Positions 34,332-43,775 of a stretch of DNA of 64,000 nucleotides are shown here, one piece after another (the stretch's first letter is position 1; the number at the start of each line of letters is the position of its first letter). Made by a program: the position numbers and the translations under genes. Origin of the DNA: Microvirga alba (GTDB lineage Bacteria > Pseudomonadota > Alphaproteobacteria > Rhizobiales > Beijerinckiaceae); assembly GCF_015694465.1 (NCBI RefSeq), contig NZ_JADQDO010000009.1, positions 62,001 to 126,000 of the forward strand, read 5' to 3'. The notes under the pieces were generated by a model. That model saw only the letters and a program-made list of their open reading frames with translations. It ran no database searches and was not told the origin of the DNA.

Positions 34332-34598
34332 AAGCGGCCTCCCGACCGGGCACGTTCATCACGCCCGAGACTTTTTCTGTTCGAGTTGTGCCCAAGGCAA
34401 TCTGTGGGATCAAGCAAGTGAAATGCGATTTAAACCCATTCGCCGCGAAAACATGAATTCAGGGCCTACGACCTTTGTCGAAGTCTGGCGCGCGCGATTA
34501 ACTTTCGTCGCAAGATACAGCGGTCTGCGGTTGAATTCGGGCAGGCAATATATACTTAAGCTCGACTCTTACCCTGACCTGAAACTCCTAAGGCCGTC

Positions 34599-35342
34599 AT
34601 GGACTATATTCTCTCGACTACATTTCTCGTATCGCTGCTTCAGGTCATCTGGCTCGACATTCTCCTTTCCGGCGACAATGCGGTGGTCATCGCCATGGCG
34701 TGCCGCTCCTTGCCGCAGAACCAGCGCAAGCTCGGCATCATGCTCGGCGCGGGCACCGCGGTAGCGCTGCGAATCGTCTTCGCCTTCCTCGTTTCCGAGC
34801 TTCTCGGCCTCCCGTTCCTGCGCATCGTCGGCGGCCTGCTGCTGTTCTGGATCGCGGTCAAACTGATCCAGGGCGAAGACGATGAGGCTCACGGCAACAT
34901 CGAGGCCAGCACCAGCCTCTGGAAGGCCGTGCGCACCATCGCCATCGCCGATGCGGTGATGAGCCTCGACAACGTGGTTGCCATCGCCGCCGCCTCGCGC
35001 GGCCATCCGGAACTCTTCGTTTTCGGTCTTCTGCTGTCGATTCCGCTCATCATGGTGGGCGCGTCGATCATCACGAACCTGATCACGCGGTTCCCGATCT
35101 TCGTCTGGGCCGGTGCGGCGCTGCTCGGCTACATCGCGGCGGAAATGATCGTCACCGACCCGGCCGTGCTCGGTTGGCTGTCGAGCCACTATCCGCAATT
35201 CGTGATGCCCGACCCGGGTCATCCGCCGCTCGACATCAAGCCTGTCAGCGCGATTCTCTACGGCGCTGCGGCCATCGGCGCGCTCTTCGTCATCGCCACC
35301 GGCTATGGCCTGTCGCGCAAAACGAGCCGCAATGCGGCGTAA
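34599..35342 (+). CDS. TerC family integral membrane protein (YjbE/YkoY-like)
   Basis: A 247-residue membrane protein with seven predicted helices and the two acidic TerC motifs: WLDILLSGDNAVVIAMA in the first helices and ADAVMSLDNVVAIAAAS in the middle. TerC-family proteins of this kind are linked to metal export, notably manganese, during metalation of exported proteins; tellurite resistance is not required. The 185-base leader upstream was inspected for a manganese riboswitch and none was recognised. Monocistronic, but azlCD follows on the same strand. Confidence 0.88.
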   Translation: MDYILSTTFLVSLLQVIWLDILLSGDNAVVIAMACRSLPQNQRKLGIMLGAGTAVALRIVFAFLVSELLGLPFLRIVGGLLLFWIAVKLIQGEDDEAHGNIEASTSLWKAVRTIAIADAVMSLDNVVAIAAASRGHPELFVFGLLLSIPLIMVGASIITNLITRFPIFVWAGAALLGYIAAEMIVTDPAVLGWLSSHYPQFVMPDPGHPPLDIKPVSAILYGAAAIGALFVIATGYGLSRKTSRNAA

Positions 35343-35415
35343 ATCTTAAAGATGGCAGCCGCGCGCCGAAGCGCGGTTGACGCATCAGCGCAGGGCGGGC
35401 ACAGAGCACGACCTG

Positions 35416-36114
35416 ATGCCCAACCTGCGCCCCCATTTCACTCTCGCCGGTCTCAGCCACGGCGCTCGCGCCGCGCTGCCTGCTTTTCCCGGCTTCATCA
35501 TGTTCTCCATGGCCTTCGGCACTGCCGCCTCCCAGAAGGGGCTGTCGCTTGCCGAAGCCTTCGGCCTGAGCGCCTTCGTCTATGCCGGCGCATCGCAGAT
35601 GGTCGGCCTTGAGATCTGGCAGAAGGTCTGGTCGCCCACCACGATCCTGACCATCATGACCGTCACCGCCGTCGTGAACGCGCGCATGATCCTGCTCGGG
35701 GCAACGCTTCATCCCTGGCTGAAGGACGAACCAAAGCTGCGCACCGCGCTCAATCTCTTCCTCATCACCGACTCGGGCTGGCTCATCAACACCCGCTATT
35801 ACAGCGAGGGCGGACGCGATGTGGGAATTCTGCTGGGTTCAGGTCTCGCGCTCTGGGCGGTGTGGCTCATCGCGACGTTCGCGGGTTTCTTTGCCGGTGC
35901 GCTCGTGCCCGAGCCGACGCGCTTCGGTCTCGATCTCGTCATGCCGATCTTCTTCGGCGCCATGCTCGTCCCCTTGTGGAAAGGGCCGAAACCGGCGCTT
36001 CCATGGCTCGTAGCGGGCGCGGTCTCGCTCGCCTTTCATACGCTCGTCCCTGGCTACCTCTTCATCCTCGCCGGAGCCGTCGCGGGCGTGATCGCGGGAA
36101 TGTTGATCGAATGA
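35416..36114 (+). CDS. azlC: AzlC family branched-chain amino-acid exporter, large subunit
   Basis: Inner-membrane permease of 232 residues. The AzlC pattern is present: RAALPAFPGFIMFSMAFGTAASQKGLSLAEA, FVYAGASQMVGLEIW, and a middle LITDSGWLINTRYY. I start at ATG 35416 (MPNLRPHFTLAGLSHG). It pairs with AzlD to export branched-chain amino acids or their analogues. The stop codon overlaps the azlD start as ATGA. Confidence 0.92.
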   Translation: MPNLRPHFTLAGLSHGARAALPAFPGFIMFSMAFGTAASQKGLSLAEAFGLSAFVYAGASQMVGLEIWQKVWSPTTILTIMTVTAVVNARMILLGATLHPWLKDEPKLRTALNLFLITDSGWLINTRYYSEGGRDVGILLGSGLALWAVWLIATFAGFFAGALVPEPTRFGLDLVMPIFFGAMLVPLWKGPKPALPWLVAGAVSLAFHTLVPGYLFILAGAVAGVIAGMLIE

Positions 36115-36437
36115 CCGCCATCGACACCCTGATCGCCGGCCCCTGGGGCGCGACCTTCGCCATTGCCGCGATGACGGTGGCAACCTTTCTGTGCCGCATT
36201 GCGGGCATGGTCGTCATGAGCCGTGTGCGGATCACGCCGCGCGTGGAGCGGGGCCTGCGCGCCCTGCCCGGATCGATCATCCTGGCGACGATCCTGCCCG
36301 TGGTGCTCGACAACGGCGTCCCGGCCATTCTCGCCTTGTCAGCGACGATCCTTGCCATGGTCCTGACGCGGCTCGAGCTTGTCGGCCTCGCGGCCGGTCT
36401 CGGCACGCTGTCAATCATCCGCCTGTTTGGATGGTGA
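36111..36437 (+). CDS. azlD: AzlD family branched-chain amino-acid exporter, small subunit
   Basis: A 108-residue membrane protein with about four helices: TFAIAAMTVATFLCRIAGMVV, a conserved RVERGLRALPGSIILATILP loop, and C-terminal AILALSATILAMVLTR. It is the obligate partner of AzlC and is translationally coupled to it. Its last 27 bases overlap the 3' end of the convergent phosphatase gene. Confidence 0.92.
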   Translation: MTAIDTLIAGPWGATFAIAAMTVATFLCRIAGMVVMSRVRITPRVERGLRALPGSIILATILPVVLDNGVPAILALSATILAMVLTRLELVGLAAGLGTLSIIRLFGW

Positions 36438-36884
36438 TCCAACTTTGAGCCGGTCGAGGATGCGCGACACCAATCCGTCGCGGACATGGCGATAGGCGTC
36501 GAGAACCTGTTCGCGCGCCCCTTGCACGAGGGTCGGATCCGGCGTCGGCCAATATTCCACTTCCGCCGCAACGGTTCGCGTCAATTCGAGCGCGGCGTGG
36601 TGGGCTTCCGGCGAGAGTGAAATGATGAGGTCGAAATTGAGCCCCTCCCACTCTTCCAGCTCACCCAACGTGCGCGGCTTGTGTTTGGAAACATCGATGC
36701 CGATTTCATCGAGGATCGAGACGATGAATCCGTTTGGCTCGCTCGGACGAACGCCGGCGGATTGCACATAGATCGACTTGCCGAAATAATGCCGCGCGAT
36801 GGCCTCGGCCATCGGCGAGCGCACTGCGTTCATGGCGCAGACGAACAGAACCGATTGGATCCGTTTCGCGCGGGCGATCTCCAC
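36411..36884 (-). CDS. Low-molecular-weight protein-tyrosine phosphatase / ArsC-like
   Basis: A 157-residue phosphatase with the N-terminal P-loop VCAMNAVRSP (Cys16-X5-Arg22) and the general acid region PTPDP. The core SAGVRPSEPNGFIVSILDEIGIDVSKHKPRTL is typical of the LMWPTP/arsenate-reductase fold; the additional cysteines required for thioredoxin-type arsenate reductases are not seen, so protein phosphatase is more likely. It is last in the order DUF2948-hisD-UPF0262-phosphatase, 3 bases after UPF0262. Confidence 0.88.
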   Translation of the reverse strand: MEIARAKRIQSVLFVCAMNAVRSPMAEAIARHYFGKSIYVQSAGVRPSEPNGFIVSILDEIGIDVSKHKPRTLGELEEWEGLNFDLIISLSPEAHHAALELTRTVAAEVEYWPTPDPTLVQGAREQVLDAYRHVRDGLVSRILDRLKVGSPSKQADD

Positions 36885-36887
36885 CCG

Positions 36888-37370
36888 TCAGCCCCGCCAG
36901 TGAAGTGCGAAGATGAGCGTGAAGATGCGCCGCGCCGTGTCGAAATCGACCAGGATCTTGCCTTCGAGGCGCTCCATTAAAAGCTCCGCAGCCTCGTTGT
37001 GCATGCCGCGCCGTCCCATGTCGATGGCCTCGATCTGAGAGGGCGAGCCGGAGCGGATCGCCTGATAATAGCTGTCGCAGATCAGTTCATAGTCGCGGAT
37101 TGCCTTGCGAAAGGGCGAGAGCGAGAGCTGATGCGTCACGAGCGGCGCGCCGCTTTCCGTGCGAACCTCGAAGCACAGGCGCTTCTCGATGAGGGCGATG
37201 TGCAGCGCATAAGGCCCGCCGTCATAGTTGGGCAGCGCGAAGGAGTTCGCCTCGACGATGTCGTAAATGGCGATGGCCCGCTCGTGCTCCTGATCGGGGT
37301 TGCCGCGACCGATGGAGGCCTCGTCGAGCGTGACGGCGACCAGTCTGCTTCGCTTCGGTTCGCTCGCCAT
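36888..37370 (-). CDS. UPF0262 family protein
   Basis: A 160-residue protein conserved in alphaproteobacteria. It has the family segments LVAVTLDEASIGRGNPDQEHERAIAIYDI, YALHIALIEKRLCFEV and GRRGMHNEAAELLMERLEGKILVDFDTARRIFTLIFALHWRG. No function is known. Its placement right after hisD, 14 bases away, and just before a phosphatase is a conserved arrangement in this order. Confidence 0.9.
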   Translation of the reverse strand: MASEPKRSRLVAVTLDEASIGRGNPDQEHERAIAIYDIVEANSFALPNYDGGPYALHIALIEKRLCFEVRTESGAPLVTHQLSLSPFRKAIRDYELICDSYYQAIRSGSPSQIEAIDMGRRGMHNEAAELLMERLEGKILVDFDTARRIFTLIFALHWRG

Positions 37371-37384
37371 GCGACGTCACAATT

Positions 37385-38677
37385 CTAGAGGTTCAGGCGG
37401 ATTGCCACCGATCGCGCATGCCCTTCCAAGCCCTCGGATCGCCCGAGGGCGATAGCCGCAGGGCCGAGCGCCCGTAGGGCATCCGCGTCGCATTTCAGGA
37501 TCGAGGTTCGCTTCATGAAGTCAAGCACCCCGAGACCGGACGAAAAGCGGGCCGAGCGGGCCGTCGGCAGAACGTGGTTCGGGCCGCCGACATAGTCGCC
37601 AATGGCTTCGGGCGTATGGCTGCCGAGGAAGATCGCGCCCGCATTGCGCACTTTCGCCGCTAATTCGTCGGCATTCTCGGTCTCGATTTCCAGGTGCTCC
37701 GGCGCAAGGCGGTCGACCAGCGGAATGGCGTCATCGAGGCGCTCGACCAGGATGATCGCGCCGTAATCCTGCCAGCTCGCCCGCGCGATTTCCGCCTTGG
37801 GCAGGGTTTCGAGCTGACGCTCGACAGCCTTCTCGACCGCATCGGCGAGACCGGCGCTGTCCGTCACCAGGATCGCCTGTGCAACGGGGTCATGCTCGGC
37901 CTGGGCCAGAAGGTCGGCCGCGATCCAATCGGGATTGGCGTGACCATCCGCGATCACAAGTACTTCGGAGGGCCCGGCAATCATGTCGATACCGACCTGC
38001 CCGAAGACCCGGCGTTTTGCGGCGGCCACATAGGCATTGCCCGGCCCGACGATCTTCGCCACAGGCTTCACGGAGGCCGTGCCATAGGCCAACGCGGCCA
38101 CAGCTTGCGCGCCGCCGATGCGGAAAACCTCATCGACGCCTGCGAGCCGCGCGGCGGCAAGCACGAGCGGGTTCGTCTCACCACGCGGGGTCGGCACGAC
38201 CATGGTCACGCGCGGCACGCCCGCGACTTTCGCTGGCACCGCGTTCATGAGGACGGAGGACGGATAGCTCGCCCGCCCGCCCGGCACATAGATGCCGACC
38301 GATTCCAGCGCGGTCCAGCGCCAGCCGAGCGTCACGCCGAGCGCATCTGTCGACATGGAATCCTGCGGGCGCTGCGCCCGGTGATAGACCTCGATGCGCT
38401 CCTTCGCGAGCGCAAGGGCGTTGAGCGCCTCCTTCGGGCATCGGGCTTCAGCCGCATCGATCTCGGCGTCGGAAATTTGCAACGTCCCCGCGTCGAGTTC
38501 CAGTGCATCGAAACGGCGCGTATAGTCGATCAGGGCCTGGTCGCCGCGCGCCACCACATCGTCGATGATCGCGCGGACGGCCTGGTCCACATCTTCCGAA
38601 ATCTCACGCTTCGCGGACAGAAGTTCGGCGAAAGCCTGCGGGAACGAGGCATCCCGCGCGTCGAGCCGCTGCGCCAT
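37385..38677 (-). CDS. hisD: Histidinol dehydrogenase
   Basis: Catalyses the last two oxidation steps of histidine biosynthesis, L-histidinol to histidine with NAD+. The 430-residue product has the family segments VGIYVPGGRASYPSSVLMNAVPAKVAGV, FRIGGAQAVAALAYGT, IVGPGNAYVAAAKRRVFG and the zinc/catalytic region LLAQAEHDPVAQAILVTDS and DRLAPEHLEIE. I use ATG 38677, which overlaps the DUF2948 stop as ATGA; a longer frame reaching 38935 lies inside DUF2948. Confidence 0.96.
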   Translation of the reverse strand: MAQRLDARDASFPQAFAELLSAKREISEDVDQAVRAIIDDVVARGDQALIDYTRRFDALELDAGTLQISDAEIDAAEARCPKEALNALALAKERIEVYHRAQRPQDSMSTDALGVTLGWRWTALESVGIYVPGGRASYPSSVLMNAVPAKVAGVPRVTMVVPTPRGETNPLVLAAARLAGVDEVFRIGGAQAVAALAYGTASVKPVAKIVGPGNAYVAAAKRRVFGQVGIDMIAGPSEVLVIADGHANPDWIAADLLAQAEHDPVAQAILVTDSAGLADAVEKAVERQLETLPKAEIARASWQDYGAIILVERLDDAIPLVDRLAPEHLEIETENADELAAKVRNAGAIFLGSHTPEAIGDYVGGPNHVLPTARSARFSSGLGVLDFMKRTSILKCDADALRALGPAAIALGRSEGLEGHARSVAIRLNL

Positions 38678-39117
38678 CAGCCGCGCTCCGACGGCTGGTT
38701 GTCGTGCGCAGGACGGCTCTCGGCGGCCCAGACCGGGCCGAGGTCTTTCATCTGCATTTCGATGCACTCCAGATCGACCTGAATGGCCCCGCCTTCTGCG
38801 AAGATCAAGGTCACCGTGCCGGATGGAGCATCGCGCTCCTCGAAAGAAATCGCGAGAAGGTTGAGCACGGCGTCCCTGTTGCTCTGGTCGATGCCGCGAA
38901 CGCGCACGCCCGTGACGTGCTCGAAATGCATGCATGTCAGGCGGCGTTGGGGGGCGTCCGACTTCGCCTCCCAGTCGAAACGACGAGCTTCTATGGCGAA
39001 GCGGTGCTCTTTCGGCAGATAGACGATATCTCCCACGCGAAGGACCGCATCCTGGAGATGCGCTGACACAACGGCGAGATCATCCGAGTCGAGGGCGACG
39101 AGTTTCAGGAGGTCCAT
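38677..39117 (-). CDS. DUF2948 family protein
   Basis: A 146-residue protein of unknown function that begins MDLLKLVALDSDDLAVVSAHLQDAVLRVGDI and contains RFDWEAKSDAPQRRLTCMHFEHV and the C-terminal FAEGGAIQVDLECIEMQMKDLGPVW, all DUF2948 features. It usually lies between murA and hisD in this order; here a short secreted-protein gene on the opposite strand intervenes. First gene of the four-gene minus-strand operon. Confidence 0.88.
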   Translation of the reverse strand: MDLLKLVALDSDDLAVVSAHLQDAVLRVGDIVYLPKEHRFAIEARRFDWEAKSDAPQRRLTCMHFEHVTGVRVRGIDQSNRDAVLNLLAISFEERDAPSGTVTLIFAEGGAIQVDLECIEMQMKDLGPVWAAESRPAHDNQPSERG

Positions 39118-39243
39118 GGGACTACCAACCTGTTGTTAAGCGTTGAAAGCTAGGTAGAGAGCCCCCGTCGGAAGCGCAACCTTTGCGCTCAGGACCGGTT
39201 CATCTTTCAAGGTCGACCCTGGTCGCAGTCTTAAGGAAACGTG

Positions 39244-39570
39244 ATGAAACCCATCGCTCTTGCCATTCTCGCGGCCCTTACCGTGGCTGCGCCGGCTTCG
39301 GCCCAATATTACCCAAACCCCTATTCGCCGCCGCCCGAGCCGGAATGGGGCGGCCCGCGCCCGGGCTATCGACATGGTCCGCCGCCCCCGCCTCCGGGTT
39401 ACGGCCCGCCGCCGCACGAATCGCGACGACCCGCGCAGCGTCAGCGCGTCGGCAATGTCTGCTACACCTCGCGGGGCAGCTGCGAGTATCCGCAATATTT
39501 CCCGCTCAATACGCCATGCCGCTGCGACATACCCGGCTTTGGCCAGAAGCGCGGCGCGATCCTTTATTGA
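39244..39570 (+). CDS. Small proline-rich exported protein
   Basis: A 108-residue protein with a signal peptide (KPIALAILAALTVAAPASA), a Pro/Gly/Tyr-rich linker (YYPNPYSPPPEPEWGG, then many PPP runs) and a short C-terminal domain with four cysteines (VCYTSRGSCEYP and CRCDIPGFG). The C-terminal motif looks like a compact disulfide unit. Divergent from the DUF2948 operon and convergent with murA. Function unknown. Confidence 0.78.
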   Translation: MKPIALAILAALTVAAPASAQYYPNPYSPPPEPEWGGPRPGYRHGPPPPPPGYGPPPHESRRPAQRQRVGNVCYTSRGSCEYPQYFPLNTPCRCDIPGFGQKRGAILY

Positions 39571-39578
39571 GGCGGAAT

Positions 39579-39600
39579 AGCGGAGGCCGTAGCCTCCGCT
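39579..39600. terminator. Hairpin between convergent small gene and murA
   Basis: Perfect 9-bp stem AGCGGAGGC / GCCTCCGCT with a 4-base loop, 9 bases after the upstream stop and 11 before the murA stop; likely serves both. Confidence 0.7.
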
Positions 39601-39610
39601 CCCAGTCGGC

Positions 39611-40900
39611 TCAGCCCCTCAGCCGCTCGATTTCAGCGCCGCAGCGGGCGAGCTTCGCCTCCAGGGCCTCGAAGCCGCGATCCAGGTGATAGACCCGGTT
39701 GATCGTGGTTTCGCCGTCCGCGACGAGTCCCGCGATGACCAGCGAGACGGAAGCGCGCAGGTCCGTCGCCATGACGGGCGCGCCCTTCAGCCCCGCGACG
39801 CCCTCCACATAGGCGCTGTCGCCATCGAGGCGGATCTTGGCGCCGAGGCGGGCAAGCTCCTGAACGTGCATGAAGCGGTTCTCGAAGATCGTCTCGCGGA
39901 TGCGCGAGGTGCCGTTCGCCCGCGTCATGAGTGCCATGAACTGGGCCTGGAGGTCGGTCGGGAAGCCGGGGAACGGATCGGTTGTCACGTCGACGGACTG
40001 GATGCCATTGCCGTTGCGGCGAACCCGGATGCCGCCAGGAGTCGTCAAAACCTCCGTGCCCGTCTGGCCCAGCACGTCGAGAGCGAATTGCAGGAGTTCG
40101 GGTCGCGTATGCTCGAGCGTCACATCACCGCCGGCCATCGCGACGGCCATGGCGTAGGTTCCGGTCTCGATGCGGTCCGGCAGAACGTCGTGGGAGGTCC
40201 CGCCAAGGCGGGCAACGCCCTCCACCACGATCTCAGAGGTGCCGGCGCCCTGAATTTTCGCGCCCATCTTGATGAGGCAATCGGCGAGGTCCGTCACCTC
40301 CGGTTCGCGGGCCGCATTGCGAATCACGGTGGTGCCCCGGGCGAGTGTCGCGGCCATCAGCGCCACATGGGTGCCACCAACCGTGACCTTGGGGAAGTCG
40401 ATTTCCGCCCCGTGCAAGCCGTTCGGAGCCGTCGCGACCACATAGCCGCCGTCGATCTCAATGGTCGCGCCGAACTTAGCCAGTGCCATGAGAAGCAGGT
40501 CCACGGGGCGGGTGCCGATGGCGCAACCACCCGGCATGGAGACCCTGGCCTCCCCGAAACGGGCCAAAAGCGGCGCGATGACCCAGAAGCTCGCCCGCAT
40601 GGTCGAGACGAGTTCATAGGGCGCGCAGGTATCGATAATCGATCGGGCGGTCAGGCGAATCGTCTGTCCGGTTTCGGCGGTCTGCCCGGGCCGGCGGCCC
40701 GCGATGGAATGATCGACACCGAAATTGCTCATGATTCGCAGAAGCGAGGAGATGTCCGCCAGCCTCGGCACATTGCCGAGTTCCAGGGTCTCATCCGTCA
40801 AGAGGCTCGCGATCATCAGAGGCAGGGCCGCATTCTTGGCGCCTGAAATCGGAATCAAACCGTTGAGAGGCGCGCCGCCCCGGATGCGAATGCGATCCAT
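39611..40900 (-). CDS. murA: UDP-N-acetylglucosamine 1-carboxyvinyltransferase
   Basis: First committed enzyme of peptidoglycan synthesis, transferring enolpyruvate to UDP-GlcNAc. The 429-residue protein starts [29 protein letters not shown] and has the catalytic cysteine at residue 126 in [14 protein letters not shown], so it is the fosfomycin-sensitive type. Other markers are [18 protein letters not shown] and the C-terminal [15 protein letters not shown] 55-codon gene precedes it by 54 bases on the same strand. Confidence 0.97.
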   Translation of the reverse strand: MDRIRIRGGAPLNGLIPISGAKNAALPLMIASLLTDETLELGNVPRLADISSLLRIMSNFGVDHSIAGRRPGQTAETGQTIRLTARSIIDTCAPYELVSTMRASFWVIAPLLARFGEARVSMPGGCAIGTRPVDLLLMALAKFGATIEIDGGYVVATAPNGLHGAEIDFPKVTVGGTHVALMAATLARGTTVIRNAAREPEVTDLADCLIKMGAKIQGAGTSEIVVEGVARLGGTSHDVLPDRIETGTYAMAVAMAGGDVTLEHTRPELLQFALDVLGQTGTEVLTTPGGIRVRRNGNGIQSVDVTTDPFPGFPTDLQAQFMALMTRANGTSRIRETIFENRFMHVQELARLGAKIRLDGDSAYVEGVAGLKGAPVMATDLRASVSLVIAGLVADGETTINRVYHLDRGFEALEAKLARCGAEIERLRG

Positions 40901-40954
40901 GAGTTTCCCTTTACAATCATGATGCGAGCTATGCCGCCCTTATGCCCTCTCGGG

Positions 40955-41122
40955 CTAGTCGGACGGCTTGTCGCGCTCGCCGGAAACGCTCGGCTCATCG
41001 GCTTCCGACCTCACGGATCTGGCAGCCTGCCGTCCACGAGCTTGAGCCTTACGCCTCTTAAGATTTTCTTTCAGCGCCGCCTTGAGGCGGTCCGCTTTTT
41101 CTTGCGATTTCACGTCAGACAT
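40955..41122 (-). CDS. Small basic protein upstream of murA, unknown function
   Basis: A 55-codon gene from ATG 41122 to TAG 40955. The product starts [20 protein letters not shown] and continues [16 protein letters not shown], a highly basic amphipathic helix, then an acidic tail ending DKPSD. I recall similar short basic ORFs directly upstream of murA in Hyphomicrobiales, and the codon pattern fits coding sequence. It is probably co-transcribed with murA. Nucleic-acid or ribosome binding is only a guess from charge. Confidence 0.72.
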   Translation of the reverse strand: MSDVKSQEKADRLKAALKENLKRRKAQARGRQAARSVRSEADEPSVSGERDKPSD

Positions 41123-41202
41123 GGTTCACGCGACCCATCGTCGCCATGATCAATTAAAGGCTTCGCAATCGGCTCTCAACCAGAATATCTGTGATCCAGG
41201 CC

Positions 41203-41216
41203 TTGAGCAGGATCAA
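41203..41216 (+). promoter_or_regulatory. FNR/FixK-like box upstream of hemA
   Basis: TTGAGCAGGATCAA matches the FNR consensus TTGATNNNNATCAA at nine of ten defined positions. It is centred about 67 bases before the hemA start. hemA genes of relatives are activated by FnrL or FixK. Confidence 0.6.
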
Positions 41217-41276
41217 TGTCCTTTGGCAACGGATGCCCTAGATCCCGGGCATCGCGCTGCCGCACCCGGTGAGATG

Positions 41277-42503
41277 ATGGAATATCAAGACTTTTTCACG
41301 TCGGCCCTTGAGCGTCTCCAGGCAGAGCGCCGTTATCGCGTCTTTGCGGATATCGAGCGCCTGGCGGGTCGGTTCCCGGATGCGATCTGGCATAGCCCAG
41401 AGGGCAAGAGGCCCATCACCGTGTGGTGCTCCAACGACTATCTCGGCATGGGCCAGAACCGCGATGTCACCCGCGCCATGGCCGAGACCGCGTGGCGCCT
41501 CGGCACCGGCGCCGGCGGCACGCGCAACATTTCCGGCAACAGCCATCCGATGGTCGAACTGGAGGCCGAACTCGCCGATCTGCACGGCAAGGAAGCCGGG
41601 CTCGTCTTCACCTCTGGCTACGTCTCGAATCAGACCGGCATCGCGACCCTCGCCAAACTCATCCCGAACTGCCTCATCCTGTCCGACGCCCTGAACCATA
41701 ATTCGATGATCGAGGGCGTGCGCCAGTCGGGCTGCGACAAGGTCATTTTCCGCCATAACGACCTCGCCCACCTGGAGGAATTGCTCCAGGCGGCGGGCGA
41801 GAGGCCCAAGCTCATCGTGTTCGAGAGCGTCTACTCAATGGACGGGGACATCTCCCCGCTTCACGCGATTTGCGATCTGGCCGAGCGCTACAACGCCATG
41901 ACCTATCTCGACGAGGTCCACGCGGTCGGCATGTACGGCGCCCGCGGCGGCGGCATCGCCGAGCGCGAGGGGGCCATGCACCGGGTCGACGTGATCGAGG
42001 GCACGCTGGGCAAGGCCTTCGGCGTGATGGGCGGCTACATCACGGGTACACGCGCGGTGACGGATGCGGTGCGCAGCTTCGCGCCGGGTTTCATCTTCAC
42101 CACCGCCCTGCCCCCGGCCATCGCCGCCGCCGCCACGGCCTCGATTCGCCATCTGAAAGCCTCGGATGCGGAGCGGCAGAAGCAGCAGCGCCAGGTCGCC
42201 CGGACCAAGGCGGTCCTGACCGGCGCGGGCCTGCCGGTCCTCGAGACGGCGACGCATATCATCCCGGTCATGGTCGGCGACGCGGAAGCCTGCAAAGCAG
42301 CCTGCGACCGCCTTATGGACAAACACAGCATCTATATCCAGCCAATCAATTACCCCACGGTGCCCAAGGGCACGGAGCGCCTGCGGGTCACCGCCGGGCC
42401 TTTCCACACCGATGCCCATATCGATGCCCTCGCCGCCGCTCTGGTGGAAGTTTGGACCGCTCTCGGGCTCCCTCTGCAACCAAAAGCGCAGGCAGCTGAA
42501 TAA
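41277..42503 (+). CDS. hemA: 5-aminolevulinate synthase
   Basis: PLP enzyme condensing glycine and succinyl-CoA to 5-aminolevulinate, the first step of haem synthesis in alphaproteobacteria. The 408-residue product has the ALAS markers [47 protein letters not shown], and the PLP lysine at residue 246 in [13 protein letters not shown] 41274 is an alternative start one codon earlier. It lies directly before a tRNA-Thr and the island. The FNR-like box upstream suggests low-oxygen induction. Confidence 0.96.
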   Translation: MEYQDFFTSALERLQAERRYRVFADIERLAGRFPDAIWHSPEGKRPITVWCSNDYLGMGQNRDVTRAMAETAWRLGTGAGGTRNISGNSHPMVELEAELADLHGKEAGLVFTSGYVSNQTGIATLAKLIPNCLILSDALNHNSMIEGVRQSGCDKVIFRHNDLAHLEELLQAAGERPKLIVFESVYSMDGDISPLHAICDLAERYNAMTYLDEVHAVGMYGARGGGIAEREGAMHRVDVIEGTLGKAFGVMGGYITGTRAVTDAVRSFAPGFIFTTALPPAIAAAATASIRHLKASDAERQKQQRQVARTKAVLTGAGLPVLETATHIIPVMVGDAEACKAACDRLMDKHSIYIQPINYPTVPKGTERLRVTAGPFHTDAHIDALAAALVEVWTALGLPLQPKAQAAE

Positions 42504-42527
42504 AGATCGATTTCAAATCTTGCGTCG

Positions 42528-42647
<120 letters not shown>

Positions 42648-42712
42648 TCCAGCTTTGACTTCAATGTCTTAGCTGATGTGCCGGACCCTCAGAAATTCTC
42701 TTCAGACCACCG

Positions 42713-42733
42713 CTGTCACACCCTTGTCACAGC
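42713..42733 (+). promoter_or_regulatory. Possible integrase arm-type site, left end
   Basis: Direct pair of TGTCACA spaced by 5 bases. The 21-base segment matches the one at 51015-51035 at 19 positions. Both lie just inside the island ends, as expected for integrase or excisionase binding. Confidence 0.5.
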
Positions 42734-42747
42734 TAAGGTCATGAGTG

Positions 42748-43749
42748 ATGGCAACAATCCGCAAACGCGGTGATAAATGGCAAGTTCAGGTGAGGCGCAA
42801 CGGTAGCCCTTCCCTAAGCCGCTCTTTCTTCCACAAGGCAGATGCTCAGGCGTGGGCACGGCAGGTTGAGTTGGAGGCGGACCGGAGCGACCTAGGTCCT
42901 AATGCAGCCGTGTTAAATAACCTCACCGTTGGCGATCTAATCCGGCGCTATCTCAATGAGGTCGTACCGCGAAAGCGCAGTGCCAAGAACGAAACAGCCG
43001 TTCTCAAAGCGTTCCTTAGGCGCGACCTTGCCGATGTACCCCTGAGCAAGATCACCTCGGCTCAGTTCGCGTCGTATCGCGACGAGCGGTTGACAGTAGT
43101 GAAAGGGGCCACCGTGCGGCGTGAGTTCGTTATCCTCCGCCACTGCTTTGAAGTTGCGAAGAGAGAATGGAGCATTCCGCTAAGAGCCAATCCCCTGAAA
43201 GCGATCAAGCTTCCATCTGACTCCAGACCACGTGACCGTCGTTTGATGGTAAATGATGGTGAGGAACTGCTGAAGGCGCTGAGCACTCCCTCAGCTAGGT
43301 ATCTCCGACCAATTCTCATGCTCGCCATTGAAACGGGTATGCGCCGTGGGGAACTCTTGTCGATCCGTTGGGAGGACGTGGACCTCGCCGCTCGGACGAT
43401 CCGCATTATGAAGACCAAGAACGGTCATCCTCGGACGATCCCGCTTACCCCAAAGGCGGTCGAGATCCTGTCATCCATGGAGTGGACGGATGAGCGGGTC
43501 TTTCCAGTGACGGCCAATGCCGTTCGGTTGGCATGGGAGAGGCTACGGAAAAGAGCTGGTCTAGAAGACATCCGCCTTCACGATCTCAGGCACGAGGCCG
43601 TGTCCCGCTGCTTTGAGTATGGCCTCACTGTGCCTGAGGTTGCTCTGATCAGTGGGCACCGGGATCCACGAATGTTGAGCCGCTATACCCACCTGAGGCC
43701 CGAGAAGGTGGCTAAGAGGCTGGCAAGCTTAACAAAACCAACACTGTAG
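42748..43749 (+). CDS. int: Tyrosine-recombinase integrase
   Basis: Site-specific recombinase of 333 residues that would insert and excise the island at tRNA-Thr. It has an N-terminal AP2-like arm-binding part (RKRGDKWQVQVRRNGSPSLS), a core-binding SAM-like helical domain (residues about 58-150), and a catalytic domain with the full set: Arg199 (GMRRGELL), a Lys in MKTKNGHPRT, His278 and Arg281 (HDLRHE), His304 (SGHRDPRM) and Tyr313 (LSRYTHL). It lies 104 bases after the tRNA and is probably functional. It is convergent with the YaaC-like pseudogene. Confidence 0.94.
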   Translation: MATIRKRGDKWQVQVRRNGSPSLSRSFFHKADAQAWARQVELEADRSDLGPNAAVLNNLTVGDLIRRYLNEVVPRKRSAKNETAVLKAFLRRDLADVPLSKITSAQFASYRDERLTVVKGATVRREFVILRHCFEVAKREWSIPLRANPLKAIKLPSDSRPRDRRLMVNDGEELLKALSTPSARYLRPILMLAIETGMRRGELLSIRWEDVDLAARTIRIMKTKNGHPRTIPLTPKAVEILSSMEWTDERVFPVTANAVRLAWERLRKRAGLEDIRLHDLRHEAVSRCFEYGLTVPEVALISGHRDPRMLSRYTHLRPEKVAKRLASLTKPTL

Positions 43750-43775
43750 CTCTCAGTCACATGTCCAAATGTCTC

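Noticed and set aside
34414..34598. Possible manganese riboswitch upstream of the TerC gene
   Set aside because: The conserved yybP-ykoY sequence blocks were looked for and not found in the leader.
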